From assembly GCA_964646525.1 (NCBI GenBank), contig CAZYER010000023.1:1-24462 (forward strand): 24,462 bases of DNA. The letters are read 5' to 3'. The stretch is from GCA-002282575 sp964646525. Its GTDB lineage: Bacteria; Pseudomonadota; Gammaproteobacteria; Thiomicrospirales; Thiomicrospiraceae. The first letter of the stretch is position 1. Each line of letters opens with the position of its first letter. A program made the position numbers and the translations under genes. Below the pieces are notes generated by a model. That model saw only the letters and a program-made list of their open reading frames with translations, had not been told where the DNA came from and made no database searches. This document shows, piece by piece, positions 13,772 through 22,242 of this stretch.

Positions 13772-16591
13772 TTAAGCTCCTTGCGTTAATAGGGGTTTCA
13801 AATATTTTCCTGTCCAGCTGTGTTCACAGGCTGCAATCTGTTCGGGCGTGCCTTCGGCGATAATTTGACCACCGCCACTACCTCCTTCAGGACCTAAATC
13901 GATCAGCCAGTCGGCGGTTTTAATCACGTCGAGGTTGTGTTCAATAACAACAATGGTGTTGCCGTGATCGCGCAGTCGATGCAATACGGTGAGGAGTAGT
14001 TCAATATCGTGGAAGTGAAGTCCCGTGGTGGGTTCGTCCAAAATATACAGCGTATTACCCGTATCGCGTTTTGACAGTTCTTTCGCCAGCTTAATACGTT
14101 GTGCTTCGCCACCCGATAGCGTCGTTGCGCTTTGACCGAGTTTGATGTACGACAAGCCAACATCCATTAGCGTGCTGAGTTTGCGTTTTAAGCTGGGCAC
14201 GGCATCAAAAAAGACCAGCGCATCTTCAATGGTCATATCTAAAATATCGGCAATAGTTTTGCCTTTATACTGAATGTCGAGCGTTTCACGATTGTAGCGA
14301 CTGCCATGACAGACATCACAAGGTACGTAAATGTCGGGTAAAAAGTGCATTTCGACCTTAATTACGCCATCGCCTTGGCAGGCTTCACATCGTCCGCCTG
14401 CGACGTTAAAACTGAAACGTCCTGGCGTGTAGCCACGGGCGCGCGATTCAGGAACGCCTGCTAACAATTCACGAATGGTGGTGAAGAGTCCCGTGTAAGT
14501 GGCAGGGTTCGAGCGTGGCGTGCGTCCAATCGGGCTTTGATCGATGTTAATGACTTTATCGAAGTGTTCTAGTCCGCTGATGCTGGTGTAGGCTTCAGGG
14601 TGGAGGCTAGCACCATTGAGTTCATTTGCTGCGAGGCGGTAAAGGGTGTCGTTAATGAGTGTTGATTTACCTGACCCCGAAACTCCTGTAATGCAGGTGA
14701 AAAGTCCTGCAGGAATGCGTAAGGTGACGTCTTTTAAGTTATGCGCACTGGCGCCTGTCAGTAACAGTTGTTTTTCGGTGGGTTGACGTCTTTCAGGAAG
14801 TTGAATGCAACGCGCACCGAGCAGATATTGTCCTGTCAGTGAAGCGGCGGTATTGGCGACTTGCTCTGGTGTGCCTTGGGCAATGATTTGTCCACCATGC
14901 ACGCCTGCCCCTGGGCCAATATCAATCAGGTAATCGGCTTGGCGAATGGCATCTTCGTCGTGTTCAACGACAATGACGCTGTTGCCTAAATCGCGCAAGC
15001 GTCGCAAGGATTGTAATAGACGGTCGTTATCGCGCTGATGCAGTCCGATAGATGGCTCATCTAGTACATACATCACCCCAGTCAGGCCTGAGCCAATTTG
15101 ACTGGCGAGTCGAATGCGTTGTGCTTCACCGCCTGATAGGGTTTCGGCACTGCGTTCGAGCGTTAAATAGGACAAGCCAACTTGAATGAGGAAGCCTAAG
15201 CGATTGCGAATTTCTTGCAGAATTTTGTCGGCAATTTGCGCCTTGCTACCTGTCAGGGTTAATTCGCTAATCCATTGATGCAGATCAGTTAAGGATAGGC
15301 GTGTCAGTTCGGGTAGCGATTTATCGGCAATAAAGACGTGACGCGCGGTTTTATTTAAGCGCGTGCCGTCACAGCTGGCGCATGGCTGAACCACACGTAG
15401 TTGTGCCAGCTCGCTACGCACCGACTCAACATCGCTGTCACGGTAACGACGCTCAAACCAAGGCAAAATGCCTTCCCACGGACGCGGCGCATCAGAATAA
15501 CGCCCTCCTGGTAGGGCAATGCGGTCGTTGCCACTGCCATGAAGTAGCTTTTGTTGAATGTTGCTGGCTAGGTCTTGCCAAGCCGTTTCCAAGTCAAAAA
15601 TATAGTGTTCAGCTAAGGCTTGTAATAGCGATTTGGTGTAGGCGTTGCGTTTATCCCAGCCATGAATGGCTCCATTGCCGACGGGTAGTTCGGGGTGAGC
15701 GACAATGCGTTCGATGTCGAAGCGTTCGACACAGCCTAAGCCGTCGCAACTGCCACAAGCGCCATGTGGACTGTTGAATGAAAAAAGACGGGGTTCAAGT
15801 TCGGCAACCGAATAACCACAATGGGGGCAAGCAAACTGACTGGAAAAGAGCAGTTTGAAGTCACCATCATCGGCACTTAGGGGTTCGACCATTGCCAGCC
15901 CGTTGGCTAGTTTCAGCGCGGTTTCAAAGGATTCTGCCAGGCGTTGCTTCAGGTCTTCACGTACTTTGAAGCGGTCGATGACGGCATCAATGCTGTGTTT
16001 TTTCTTGCCATCTAAGTCGGGAATGCGGTCAAGCTCCACCAGTTCGCCGTCGATGCGCACACGCAAGTAGCCTTGAGCAGCCAGCTCGCCCAGCAGTTCT
16101 TTATGTTCACCTTTTTTATCGCGCACAATTGGCGCTAAGATCATGGCGCGGCTATTTTCGGGTAAAGCAAGGGTGTGATCGACCATTTGGCTAACGGTTT
16201 GTGCGTGCAGGTCGCAGCCGTGAGTTGGGCAACGTGGCGTGCCAACACGCGCATAGAGCAAGCGGAAGTAGTCGTAAATTTCGGTGACGGTACCGACCGT
16301 TGAACGCGGATTGTGGCTGGTCGCTTTTTGTTCGATGGCAATGGCGGGGGAGAGACCGTCAATGCTGTCTATATCGGGCTTTTCCATCATTGACAAAAAT
16401 TGACGCGCATAAGCAGACAGGCTTTCGACATAGCGACGTTGACCTTCGGCGTAGAGGGTGTCGAAGGCTAAGGAGGATTTACCCGAACCCGACAAGCCAG
16501 TAATCACCACCAGTTTGTTTTTGGGAATGTCTAGGTCGATGTTTTTCAGGTTGTGAGTTCGTGCGCCACGAATGCGGATATGGTTATCCAT
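13772..16591 (-). CDS. uvrA: Excinuclease ABC subunit A (UvrA)
   Basis: UvrA recognises DNA lesions and loads UvrB in nucleotide excision repair. The 939-residue protein has both ABC-type ATPase modules: Walker A GLSGSGKS (32-39) and GVSGSGKS (636-643), signatures LSGGEAQRIRLA (485-496) and LSGGEAQRIKLA (825-836), and Walker B LDEPS and LDEPT. Zinc-binding cysteines are Cys255/258/279/282 and Cys735/738/758/761. Length is normal. The start MDNHIRIRGARTHNLKNI is typical; the ribosome site is weak. I find no CTG-N10-CAG LexA-type box upstream, so SOS control is not shown. It is divergent from the MFS gene and followed by the HopJ-family gene. Confidence 0.98.
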   Translation of the reverse strand: MDNHIRIRGARTHNLKNIDLDIPKNKLVVITGLSGSGKSSLAFDTLYAEGQRRYVESLSAYARQFLSMMEKPDIDSIDGLSPAIAIEQKATSHNPRSTVGTVTEIYDYFRLLYARVGTPRCPTHGCDLHAQTVSQMVDHTLALPENSRAMILAPIVRDKKGEHKELLGELAAQGYLRVRIDGELVELDRIPDLDGKKKHSIDAVIDRFKVREDLKQRLAESFETALKLANGLAMVEPLSADDGDFKLLFSSQFACPHCGYSVAELEPRLFSFNSPHGACGSCDGLGCVERFDIERIVAHPELPVGNGAIHGWDKRNAYTKSLLQALAEHYIFDLETAWQDLASNIQQKLLHGSGNDRIALPGGRYSDAPRPWEGILPWFERRYRDSDVESVRSELAQLRVVQPCASCDGTRLNKTARHVFIADKSLPELTRLSLTDLHQWISELTLTGSKAQIADKILQEIRNRLGFLIQVGLSYLTLERSAETLSGGEAQRIRLASQIGSGLTGVMYVLDEPSIGLHQRDNDRLLQSLRRLRDLGNSVIVVEHDEDAIRQADYLIDIGPGAGVHGGQIIAQGTPEQVANTAASLTGQYLLGARCIQLPERRQPTEKQLLLTGASAHNLKDVTLRIPAGLFTCITGVSGSGKSTLINDTLYRLAANELNGASLHPEAYTSISGLEHFDKVINIDQSPIGRTPRSNPATYTGLFTTIRELLAGVPESRARGYTPGRFSFNVAGGRCEACQGDGVIKVEMHFLPDIYVPCDVCHGSRYNRETLDIQYKGKTIADILDMTIEDALVFFDAVPSLKRKLSTLMDVGLSYIKLGQSATTLSGGEAQRIKLAKELSKRDTGNTLYILDEPTTGLHFHDIELLLTVLHRLRDHGNTIVVIEHNLDVIKTADWLIDLGPEGGSGGGQIIAEGTPEQIAACEHSWTGKYLKPLLTQGA

Positions 16592-16625
16592 AATGTCGAT
16601 GCTGCCCCGCTTAAAATTGACCTTT

Positions 16626-16671
16626 AAGTATAGCGGAATTTTTCAGCAAGCGGCACAGCTTTGCTATACTT
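16626..16671. promoter_or_regulatory. Symmetric divergent promoter region between uvrA and the MFS gene
   Basis: AAGTATAGC (16626-16634) and GCTATACTT (16663-16671) form a perfect 9-base inverted repeat 28 bases apart. Each arm holds TATACT reading outward, a good -10 element for uvrA (minus strand) and the MFS gene (plus strand). The -35 regions are weak on both sides. The plus-strand transcript would start near 16677, after the ATG at 16672, which argues for the later MFS start at 16708. Confidence 0.5.
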
Positions 16672-16707
16672 ATGCGATTAAGAATCAGATTTATTTGGAA
16701 CTTCACT

Positions 16708-18102
16708 ATGCAGGCAAATGCCTTACCGCCGATAGATGATTTAGCGATGCGCCCCGATGAGAAGCGTGCTGCCAGTTTAATGGCCGCTTTATATGCCAGC
16801 CGTATGCTGGGTATGTTTATGATTTTACCGACCTTTGCCTTGTTCGCTCAGGGTGATTTTCCCGAAGCCACGGCGTTGATGATTGGCTTAACCATGGGTA
16901 TTTATGGCTTGAGTCAGGCGTTATTACAGTTGCCTTTTGGTATGTGGTCGGACAAGTTTGGGCGTAAACCCCTAATTGCCATAGGCTTGGTGTTGTTTGC
17001 CTTGGGATCCGTTGTCTGTGCGCTAGCGCCTAGCTTGGAATGGATGATGGTGGGGCGTGCCTTACAAGGTGCTGGCGCTATTTCGGCGGTTTTATTGGCT
17101 TTATTGGCGGATTTAACGCGCGAAACCGTGCGTTTGCGTGCCATGTCGTTGGTCGGCATTAGTATTGGTTTTTCGTTCACCATTTCCTTAGTGATTGGCC
17201 CTGCTTTAGATGCGCTAGTGGGTGTGCGTGGCATTTTTTGGCTGACCGCGTTAATGGCGTTAAGCGGGCTGGTGGTGCTTTATACGCTGATTCCCAACCC
17301 TGAAATTAAACCCCTGAGTCGCGATGTACAGGCAGATACGTCTGCGTTGGGTGTGGTGTTGAAAGATAAAGGGCTGTTACGCTTAAATTTCGGTATTTTT
17401 GCCTTACATTTATTGCTCACCGCCTTATTTATCGCCGTGCCTTTGGCATTGGTGCAATCGGCAGGCATTGATGTGATGCAGCATTGGCAGATTTATTTGC
17501 CTGTAATGCTGGTGTCTTTTGTATTGATGACACCAATGATTATTTATGGCGAGAAAAAAGCCAAACTGCGTCCCATTTTTCTGCTGTCGATTGGCTTGTT
17601 AATGCTATCAGAAGCGCTACTATGGGCAGGTCATGATAATTTGTGGCTGGTGGTACTGGCACTGATTGTGTTTTTCACTGGCTTTAATGTCATGGAAGCT
17701 TCTTTGCCATCATTAATCGCTAAGTTTGCGCCTGCACATTTGAAGGGGACGGCCAGCGGTGTTTATGCGACCAGTCAGTTTTTTGGTACTTTCTTAGGCG
17801 GTTTACTGGGTGGTGCTTTGCTGGGTTGGGGAAGTTTCGATGCCGTCTTTGTCGCTGCCATTGGATTAACGGTTGTTTGGTTGGTCATTGCTTGGGGAAT
17901 GGTTAATCCCGATCGCATTTCTAGCTTTGTGTTACCTTTGCGTGAAGAGCATGTACAAACGCCCGAAGCAACACAACAAGCCTTATTATCGATTCAAGGC
18001 GTGCGAGAAGCCTGGGTGGATAGCATGGGTGTTCGTGCCTATTTGAAAATTGATAAAACGCAAGTCAGTGAAGACAATTTGATTCACTGGGTGACGCGTT
18101 AA
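16708..18102 (+). CDS. YajR-like major facilitator transporter with C-terminal YAM domain
   Basis: This 464-residue inner-membrane transporter has 12 predicted helices. The MFS motif A is GMWSDKFGRKP (78-88), and LVGISIGFSFTISLVIGPAL corresponds to motif C. After the last helix, about 60 residues (405-464, including QALLSIQGVREAWVD and GVRAYLKID) form a small soluble ferredoxin-like domain, as in the YAM domain of E. coli YajR. The substrate of YajR-type carriers is not established; proton-driven efflux is inferred. The frame is open from ATG 16672, but the -10 element ends one base before that. ATG 16708 with GGA at 16697-16699 is preferred. ssb lies 124 bases downstream. Confidence 0.88.
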   Translation: MQANALPPIDDLAMRPDEKRAASLMAALYASRMLGMFMILPTFALFAQGDFPEATALMIGLTMGIYGLSQALLQLPFGMWSDKFGRKPLIAIGLVLFALGSVVCALAPSLEWMMVGRALQGAGAISAVLLALLADLTRETVRLRAMSLVGISIGFSFTISLVIGPALDALVGVRGIFWLTALMALSGLVVLYTLIPNPEIKPLSRDVQADTSALGVVLKDKGLLRLNFGIFALHLLLTALFIAVPLALVQSAGIDVMQHWQIYLPVMLVSFVLMTPMIIYGEKKAKLRPIFLLSIGLLMLSEALLWAGHDNLWLVVLALIVFFTGFNVMEASLPSLIAKFAPAHLKGTASGVYATSQFFGTFLGGLLGGALLGWGSFDAVFVAAIGLTVVWLVIAWGMVNPDRISSFVLPLREEHVQTPEATQQALLSIQGVREAWVDSMGVRAYLKIDKTQVSEDNLIHWVTR

Positions 18103-18226
18103 TGGTTTGTCCTCTAGCTAATTGGTATTTAGTTGGTGTACACTGCAAAAACTTGTCTGGTCGAATAGTGGTCAGTCGGGTTGTTTTTTATTTTTTTAGT
18201 ACGTAAAGTGTGTTGGAGAGTGATGT

Positions 18227-18733
18227 ATGCGCGGTGTGAATAAAGTGATTTTAGTGGGTACTTTGGGTCGTGATCCTGAAGTGCGTTATACGCCCAATGG
18301 CAATGCGATTGCTAATTTGAATGTGGCGACATCTGAACAGTGGACGGATAAACAGAGTGGTGATCGTCAGGAACGCACCGAATGGCATCGAGTAGTTATT
18401 TTCGGTAAGTTGGCGGAAATTGCGGGTCAGTATTTGAAAAAAGGCAGCCAAGTTTATCTTGAAGGCAAGTTACAAACGCGCAAATGGCAAGATCAGTCTG
18501 GTCAGGAGCGTTACAGCACTGAAGTGGTTTTGGATGTGAATGGTCAAATGCAAATGTTGGGTGGTCGCAACGATAACCGTGGCGGCCATGCCGAAATGAG
18601 TGATGGTGGCTACGGTGGTGATATGGGTTACGGTGGTGGTGCACCCACACGTTCTGCGCCTGCTCAAACTCGTTCTGCTGCTTCAGCGCCACCTGCTTTT
18701 GGTCCTGACTTGGATGATGATATCCCCTTCTAA
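18227..18733 (+). CDS. ssb: Single-stranded DNA-binding protein SSB
   Basis: SSB coats single-stranded DNA during replication and repair and recruits partner proteins. The 168-residue protein has the N-terminal OB fold (about 1-110: VNKVILVGTLGRDPE, EWHRVVIFGKLAE, KKGSQVYLEGKL). A glycine-rich flexible linker (about 112-145) and the conserved acidic tip DDDIPF (163-168), which binds partners, follow. Length is typical. GGAGAG lies about 8 bases before ATG 18227. Its position next to uvrA and a MFS gene recalls the uvrA-ssb neighbourhood of many gammaproteobacteria. A terminator follows closely. Confidence 0.97.
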   Translation: MRGVNKVILVGTLGRDPEVRYTPNGNAIANLNVATSEQWTDKQSGDRQERTEWHRVVIFGKLAEIAGQYLKKGSQVYLEGKLQTRKWQDQSGQERYSTEVVLDVNGQMQMLGGRNDNRGGHAEMSDGGYGGDMGYGGGAPTRSAPAQTRSAASAPPAFGPDLDDDIPF

Positions 18734-18753
18734 TTGATTGAAGTGTCTCTATG

Positions 18754-18779
18754 AAAACCAGCGTTGAGCTGGTTTTTTT
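18754..18779 (+). terminator. Rho-independent terminator after ssb
   Basis: AAAACCAGC (18754-18762) pairs with GCTGGTTTT (18768-18776) around GTTGA, and a run of seven T ends at 18779. It lies 20 bases after the ssb stop. Confidence 0.9.
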
Positions 18780-18952
18780 ATGCACTTTTTTCAGCCATAC
18801 ATTTATTTGTTATTGAACTGCAAAATAACTCATCGTCTTCAATATTGCATATTGTAGGTGTTCGTACTAAATTGACATCAAAGCAATCATAATCCGTGTT
18901 CAATTTTTTACCGACTTGGTCTTATTGATTTCAACTTCATTAGGAGTAAATC

Positions 18953-19357
18953 ATGCAAACACTAAACGCACCTTTTACCTTGGTCGCTCGACTGTTGTTG
19001 TCGGCTATTTTTATCGGCGCTGGTATTTCTAAAATAACGGGTTTTGAAGGTACTGTGGGCTACATTGAGGCCTATGGGTTGCCGATGGCTAGTGTGGTCG
19101 CGGTGTTGACCATTATATTAGAAGTGCTTGCTGGTATTGCCCTGTTGGTTGGCTATCAAGCCCGTTTGGCTGCTTTTCTACTGGGTGGCTTTACCTTGTT
19201 AGCGGCACTAATTTTCCACGCATTTTGGGCGGTACCAGCGGATCAAGCCTATATGCAACAGCTGATGTTTATGAAAAACCTGAGTATCGCTGGCGGTTTA
19301 TTTATGGTCACAGCGATGGGTAGCGGTGCCTGGTCTTTAGATCAGCGTCGTGATTGA
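18953..19357 (+). CDS. DoxX-family membrane protein
   Basis: This 134-residue integral membrane protein has four hydrophobic helices (about 7-27, 44-64, 68-90, 107-126). It carries DoxX-family features: LLLSAIFIGAGISKITGF near the N-terminus, EVLAGIALLVGYQARLAA, and the FMKNLSIAGGLFMV segment. DoxX/DoxD-like proteins are linked to redox processes such as thiosulfate:quinone oxidoreductase or oxidative-stress complexes, but for short members the function is unknown. AGGAG at 18942-18946 precedes the ATG. The WrbA-like flavoprotein gene begins 32 bases downstream with no terminator between, so a shared quinone or redox role is inferred. Confidence 0.88.
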   Translation: MQTLNAPFTLVARLLLSAIFIGAGISKITGFEGTVGYIEAYGLPMASVVAVLTIILEVLAGIALLVGYQARLAAFLLGGFTLLAALIFHAFWAVPADQAYMQQLMFMKNLSIAGGLFMVTAMGSGAWSLDQRRD

Positions 19358-19389
19358 ATAAATTGATTTTTAATAGGGAGTGTATTGAA

Positions 19390-19944
19390 ATGGCAAAAGT
19401 CGTGGTGGTTTATCATAGTGGTTATGGTCATACACAAAAGCAAGCAGAAGCGGTTGCCGCTGGTGCTAATGCACAGTTGATTGCGATTGATGCGCAAGGC
19501 AATATTACTGAAGCTGAATGGCAGTCGTTGAACGAAGCTGATGCGATTATCTTTGGTTCACCGACCTATATGGGTAGCGCCAGTTGGCAATTCAAAAAGT
19601 TTGCCGATGCTAGCTCTAAACCTTGGTTTAGTCAACAATGGAAAGATAAGGTTTTTGGTGGTTTTACCAATTCAGCGACCATGAACGGCGATAAGCACGC
19701 TACCTTGCAGTTTTTTATCACCCTAGCGATGCAGCATTCGGGTATTTGGGTGGGAACAGGTTTGATGCCTTCTAATGCCAAGTCTGCTAAGCGTGATGAT
19801 ATTAACTATGTTGGTTCTTTTGCAGGCGCGATGATGCAAACTCCGTCGGATGCGGGAGTGGATGAAGTCAATACCGGCGATTTGGCAACGGCGAAGCTTT
19901 ACGGTGAGCGTGTGGCTAAGATCGCCACTCAGTTACGTGGCTAA
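19390..19944 (+). CDS. WrbA-like flavodoxin-fold NAD(P)H-dependent oxidoreductase
   Basis: This 184-residue soluble flavoprotein has a flavodoxin fold. The FMN phosphate loop is YHSGYGHTQKQAEAV (Tyr8-Thr15 core), and the second flavin loop is FGSPTYMG (55-62), followed by WQFKKFADASSKPWF and the glycine-rich VFGGFTNSATMNG. These are features of the WrbA/NADPH-dependent FMN reductase group, which reduce quinones by two electrons. It is a little shorter than E. coli WrbA (about 198), so I do not give it the wrbA symbol. The frame is open from 19354, but ATG 19390 has GGGAG (19376-19380) at 9 bases and begins at the first beta strand. It is probably co-transcribed with the DoxX gene. Confidence 0.88.
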   Translation: MAKVVVVYHSGYGHTQKQAEAVAAGANAQLIAIDAQGNITEAEWQSLNEADAIIFGSPTYMGSASWQFKKFADASSKPWFSQQWKDKVFGGFTNSATMNGDKHATLQFFITLAMQHSGIWVGTGLMPSNAKSAKRDDINYVGSFAGAMMQTPSDAGVDEVNTGDLATAKLYGERVAKIATQLRG

Positions 19945-19972
19945 TTGTTATCGTTTATTGATTAAGTTGATT

Positions 19973-19998
19973 AAAAAGGGGGTATGTGCTCCCTTTTT
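19973..19998 (+). terminator. Probable Rho-independent terminator after the WrbA-like gene
   Basis: AAAAAGGG (19973-19980) pairs with CCCTTTTT (19991-19998) around a 10-base loop. The T-run is part of the stem's right arm. It lies 28 bases after the stop codon. Confidence 0.7.
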
Positions 19999-20000
19999 CG

Positions 20001-20029
20001 TTTATAAACCATACTAAAGCGATTAAAAT
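20001..20029 (+). promoter_or_regulatory. Candidate promoter of the hldD-waaL LPS operon
   Basis: TTTATA (20001-20006) and TAAAAT (20024-20029) are 17 bases apart, matching the -35 and -10 consensus at four and five of six positions. The element lies between the preceding terminator and the hldD start at 20059. Confidence 0.4.
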
Positions 20030-20058
20030 ATCAAGGTTAGTAAGCAGAGGTAACAGGC

Positions 20059-21009
20059 ATGATTATCGTCACAGGTGGCGCGGGATTTATTGGTAGCAAT
20101 ATTGTTAAGGCGTTAAACGCCCAAGGTCACGCTGATATTTTGGTGGTCGATGACTTAACCGATGGCACTAAGTTTCGTAACCTTGCTGATTTGGTGATTG
20201 CCGATTACCAAGACAAAGATGTATTTCGTCAGCGCGTGGTGAATGATCAACGCGCCTTGGAAGGTGTTGAAGCGGTGTTTCATCAGGGGGCTTGTTCGGC
20301 AACCACCGAATGGAACGGTCAGTACATGATGGATAACAACTACACCTATTCGCAAGAGTTGCTTGCTGCGTGTCAGCGTTTGAGTATTCCCTTCTTCTAT
20401 GCTTCTTCGGCTTCCGTTTACGGTGATGGACCTGTGTTTAGTGAAGGACTTGCAAACGAAAAACCGCTCAATGTTTATGGTTACTCTAAGTTTTTATTCG
20501 ATCAGCATGTGCGTCGTGTGTTACCAAAAGCAACTGCACCGATTGTTGGCTTCCGCTACTTTAATGTTTATGGGCCACGCGAACAGCATAAGGGCAGTAT
20601 GGCGAGTGTTGCCTTCCATTTGCATCAGCAAATTTTGAAAGGCGAAAATCCTAAGTTGTTTGGTGCTTACGATGGCTATGAAGCAGGCGGCCAATCGCGA
20701 GATTTTATTTTTGTGGAAGATGTGGCTAAAGTGAATCTGTGGGCGTGGCAGCAGGGCGTTAGCGGTATTTATAATTTAGGCACAGGGCGTGCGCAGCCTT
20801 TCCGTGACATTGCTGAAGCGGTCATTGCTTATCATGGTAAGGGTGAGATTACTTATATCGATTTCCCCGAACACTTAAAAGGTCGCTACCAAAGTTTTAC
20901 CCAAGCCGATATGGCAGGACTACGTGCCGCTGGTTACACAGACGCTTTTGCTGATGTCGCAACGGGTACTAAGGCTTATTTGACTTGGTTGACAGAGCAG
21001 GGGTTGTAA
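20059..21009 (+). CDS. hldD: ADP-L-glycero-D-manno-heptose 6-epimerase HldD
   Basis: HldD (RfaD) epimerises ADP-D-glycero- to ADP-L-glycero-D-manno-heptose, the donor for LPS inner-core heptoses. The 316-residue SDR-family protein has the Rossmann motif GGAGFIGSN (6-14), the HQGACSATTEWNG segment, and the catalytic YGYSK (Tyr140-Lys144). The family sequence FRYFNVYGPREQHKGSMASV follows, then RDFIFVEDV. Length is normal. AGAGG (20046-20050) lies 8 bases before the ATG. It heads a run of LPS genes, and the next start is 3 bases after its stop. Confidence 0.96.
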   Translation: MIIVTGGAGFIGSNIVKALNAQGHADILVVDDLTDGTKFRNLADLVIADYQDKDVFRQRVVNDQRALEGVEAVFHQGACSATTEWNGQYMMDNNYTYSQELLAACQRLSIPFFYASSASVYGDGPVFSEGLANEKPLNVYGYSKFLFDQHVRRVLPKATAPIVGFRYFNVYGPREQHKGSMASVAFHLHQQILKGENPKLFGAYDGYEAGGQSRDFIFVEDVAKVNLWAWQQGVSGIYNLGTGRAQPFRDIAEAVIAYHGKGEITYIDFPEHLKGRYQSFTQADMAGLRAAGYTDAFADVATGTKAYLTWLTEQGL

Positions 21010-21012
21010 ATC

Positions 21013-22242
21013 TTGAACGTCGTGTGGCGAGATCAGTCAGGGATTTGGCAATCTTATTTACTGATTGCTTTTGTATTTTTCTTGCCGATTTCATCGGCAG
21101 CGCCTAATCTAATTTTGTTAGTGATTTTGGTGCTATGGTTGGTGGAAGCTAATTTTGCACGTAAATGGCAACAGATGCGACAACACCCACTGTTTTTCCC
21201 AATGCTTGCTTTTGCCTTACTTTATCCTGTGTCTTTATTATGGACAGAAGACATGGCTTGGGGGCTGCATATGGTAGAACGTCATGCGATTTTCTTGCTA
21301 TTTCCTCTGCTGTTAACGGTGGTAAGAAAGGAGCATCTTAGCTTGTACTTTTCGGCTTTTATTGCCGCTATGACGCTTTCTGAGATTGCCTCTTATGCTG
21401 TATGGTTTCATTGGTTAGCCATTCCAGGTATTGATCCTTTAGACCCAGCGGGTTTTTTGGGGCATTGGGAGTACAATCCTTTTCTAGCCTTAGCCATTTA
21501 TTTCATGGTCTATCAACTCTTGTTTAACCCCGTTGCTTCTTGGCAGCGTTGGCTATTTGTGGTGTTCATCATTACCATGACGATTAATATGTTTATTACC
21601 GGTGGGCGTATTGGTCAAATTGCGTATTTTGCCTTAATGGGATTGTTGTTGTTGCAATACTTTTCGTACAAAGGACGGTTGAAACAAGGCGTCTTGGCTG
21701 GTGCGATTGCCTTGCCGTTGATCTTCAGTATCGCCTATCAAAGCAGTGATCTCTTTCAGACCCGTGTTGATCGCGCTATCCACGAAATTCAAACACATGA
21801 TGAAACGAAAACAGGATCGGTCAATGCGCGTTTCATTTTTTGGCAAAATACTTTGGCAATGATTCCAGAGCACGTGTGGTTGGGTGTCGGCATTGGCGAT
21901 TTTCCCGATGCGTACAATCAGTTTGTGGGTGATCGTGTGCCGCCAGAAACCTTAATGGGCAAATGGGGTGAGGGAACGGGTCATAATCAACCACATAATC
22001 AATATTTGTTTGAATTAGCAAGTTTTGGTATCTTGGGATTTGCTGTGTTTGCTTGGTTGTGGTTCAGTATCATTCGGCATGCCATACGACAATCTGATCT
22101 CTATGCGCACTGGCGTTGGGCATTTATTAGTTTAACTTTGATCGTTATGCTGACGGATAGTTATTTGCTGGTACAGGCTTTTTCTTACTGGTTTGTCTTT
22201 ATGATGGCGACTTTATGGCAACCCAGAGTAACGGCATCATGA
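21013..22242 (+). CDS. waaL: O-antigen ligase family membrane protein (WaaL-like)
   Basis: WaaL-type ligases join the undecaprenyl-linked O-chain to the lipid A core at the periplasmic face. This 409-residue protein has about 11-12 membrane segments and the Wzy_C/O-antigen ligase pattern. GGRIG (197-201) carries the conserved arginine. A large periplasmic loop (about 240-330) ends with GHNQPHNQYLFELASFGILG, including the His328-Asn329 pair. The start is TTG 21013, with AGGGG (20999-21003) inside the end of hldD at 9 bases; GTG 21022 is an alternative. The family also contains polymerases (Wzy), but the setting between hldD and waaF-type genes supports ligase. The stop overlaps the next gene (ATGA). 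Confidence 0.82.
   Translation: MNVVWRDQSGIWQSYLLIAFVFFLPISSAAPNLILLVILVLWLVEANFARKWQQMRQHPLFFPMLAFALLYPVSLLWTEDMAWGLHMVERHAIFLLFPLLLTVVRKEHLSLYFSAFIAAMTLSEIASYAVWFHWLAIPGIDPLDPAGFLGHWEYNPFLALAIYFMVYQLLFNPVASWQRWLFVVFIITMTINMFITGGRIGQIAYFALMGLLLLQYFSYKGRLKQGVLAGAIALPLIFSIAYQSSDLFQTRVDRAIHEIQTHDETKTGSVNARFIFWQNTLAMIPEHVWLGVGIGDFPDAYNQFVGDRVPPETLMGKWGEGTGHNQPHNQYLFELASFGILGFAVFAWLWFSIIRHAIRQSDLYAHWRWAFISLTLIVMLTDSYLLVQAFSYWFVFMMATLWQPRVTAS

Noticed and set aside
13924..16503. Several open frames on both strands inside uvrA
   Set aside because: They overlap the conserved UvrA coding sequence in other frames and show no protein-family features.
16672..16707. Earlier MFS start at ATG 16672
   Set aside because: The likely transcription start from the TATACT element is downstream of it, so this codon would not be in the mRNA.
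16592..16707. LexA (SOS) box upstream of uvrA
   Set aside because: I looked for CTG-N10-CAG on both strands and found no convincing match.
18595..18650. Gly-rich short repeats in ssb as a DNA repeat element
   Set aside because: They encode the normal flexible linker of SSB.
18396..18785. Antisense His-rich frame over ssb
   Set aside because: The His-rich translation is the complement of the Gly-rich SSB linker and runs through the terminator.
18872..18893. TTGACA with CATAAT upstream of the DoxX gene as a standard promoter
   Set aside because: The two hexamers are only 10 bases apart, too close for a sigma70 promoter; it is also not a complete FNR box.
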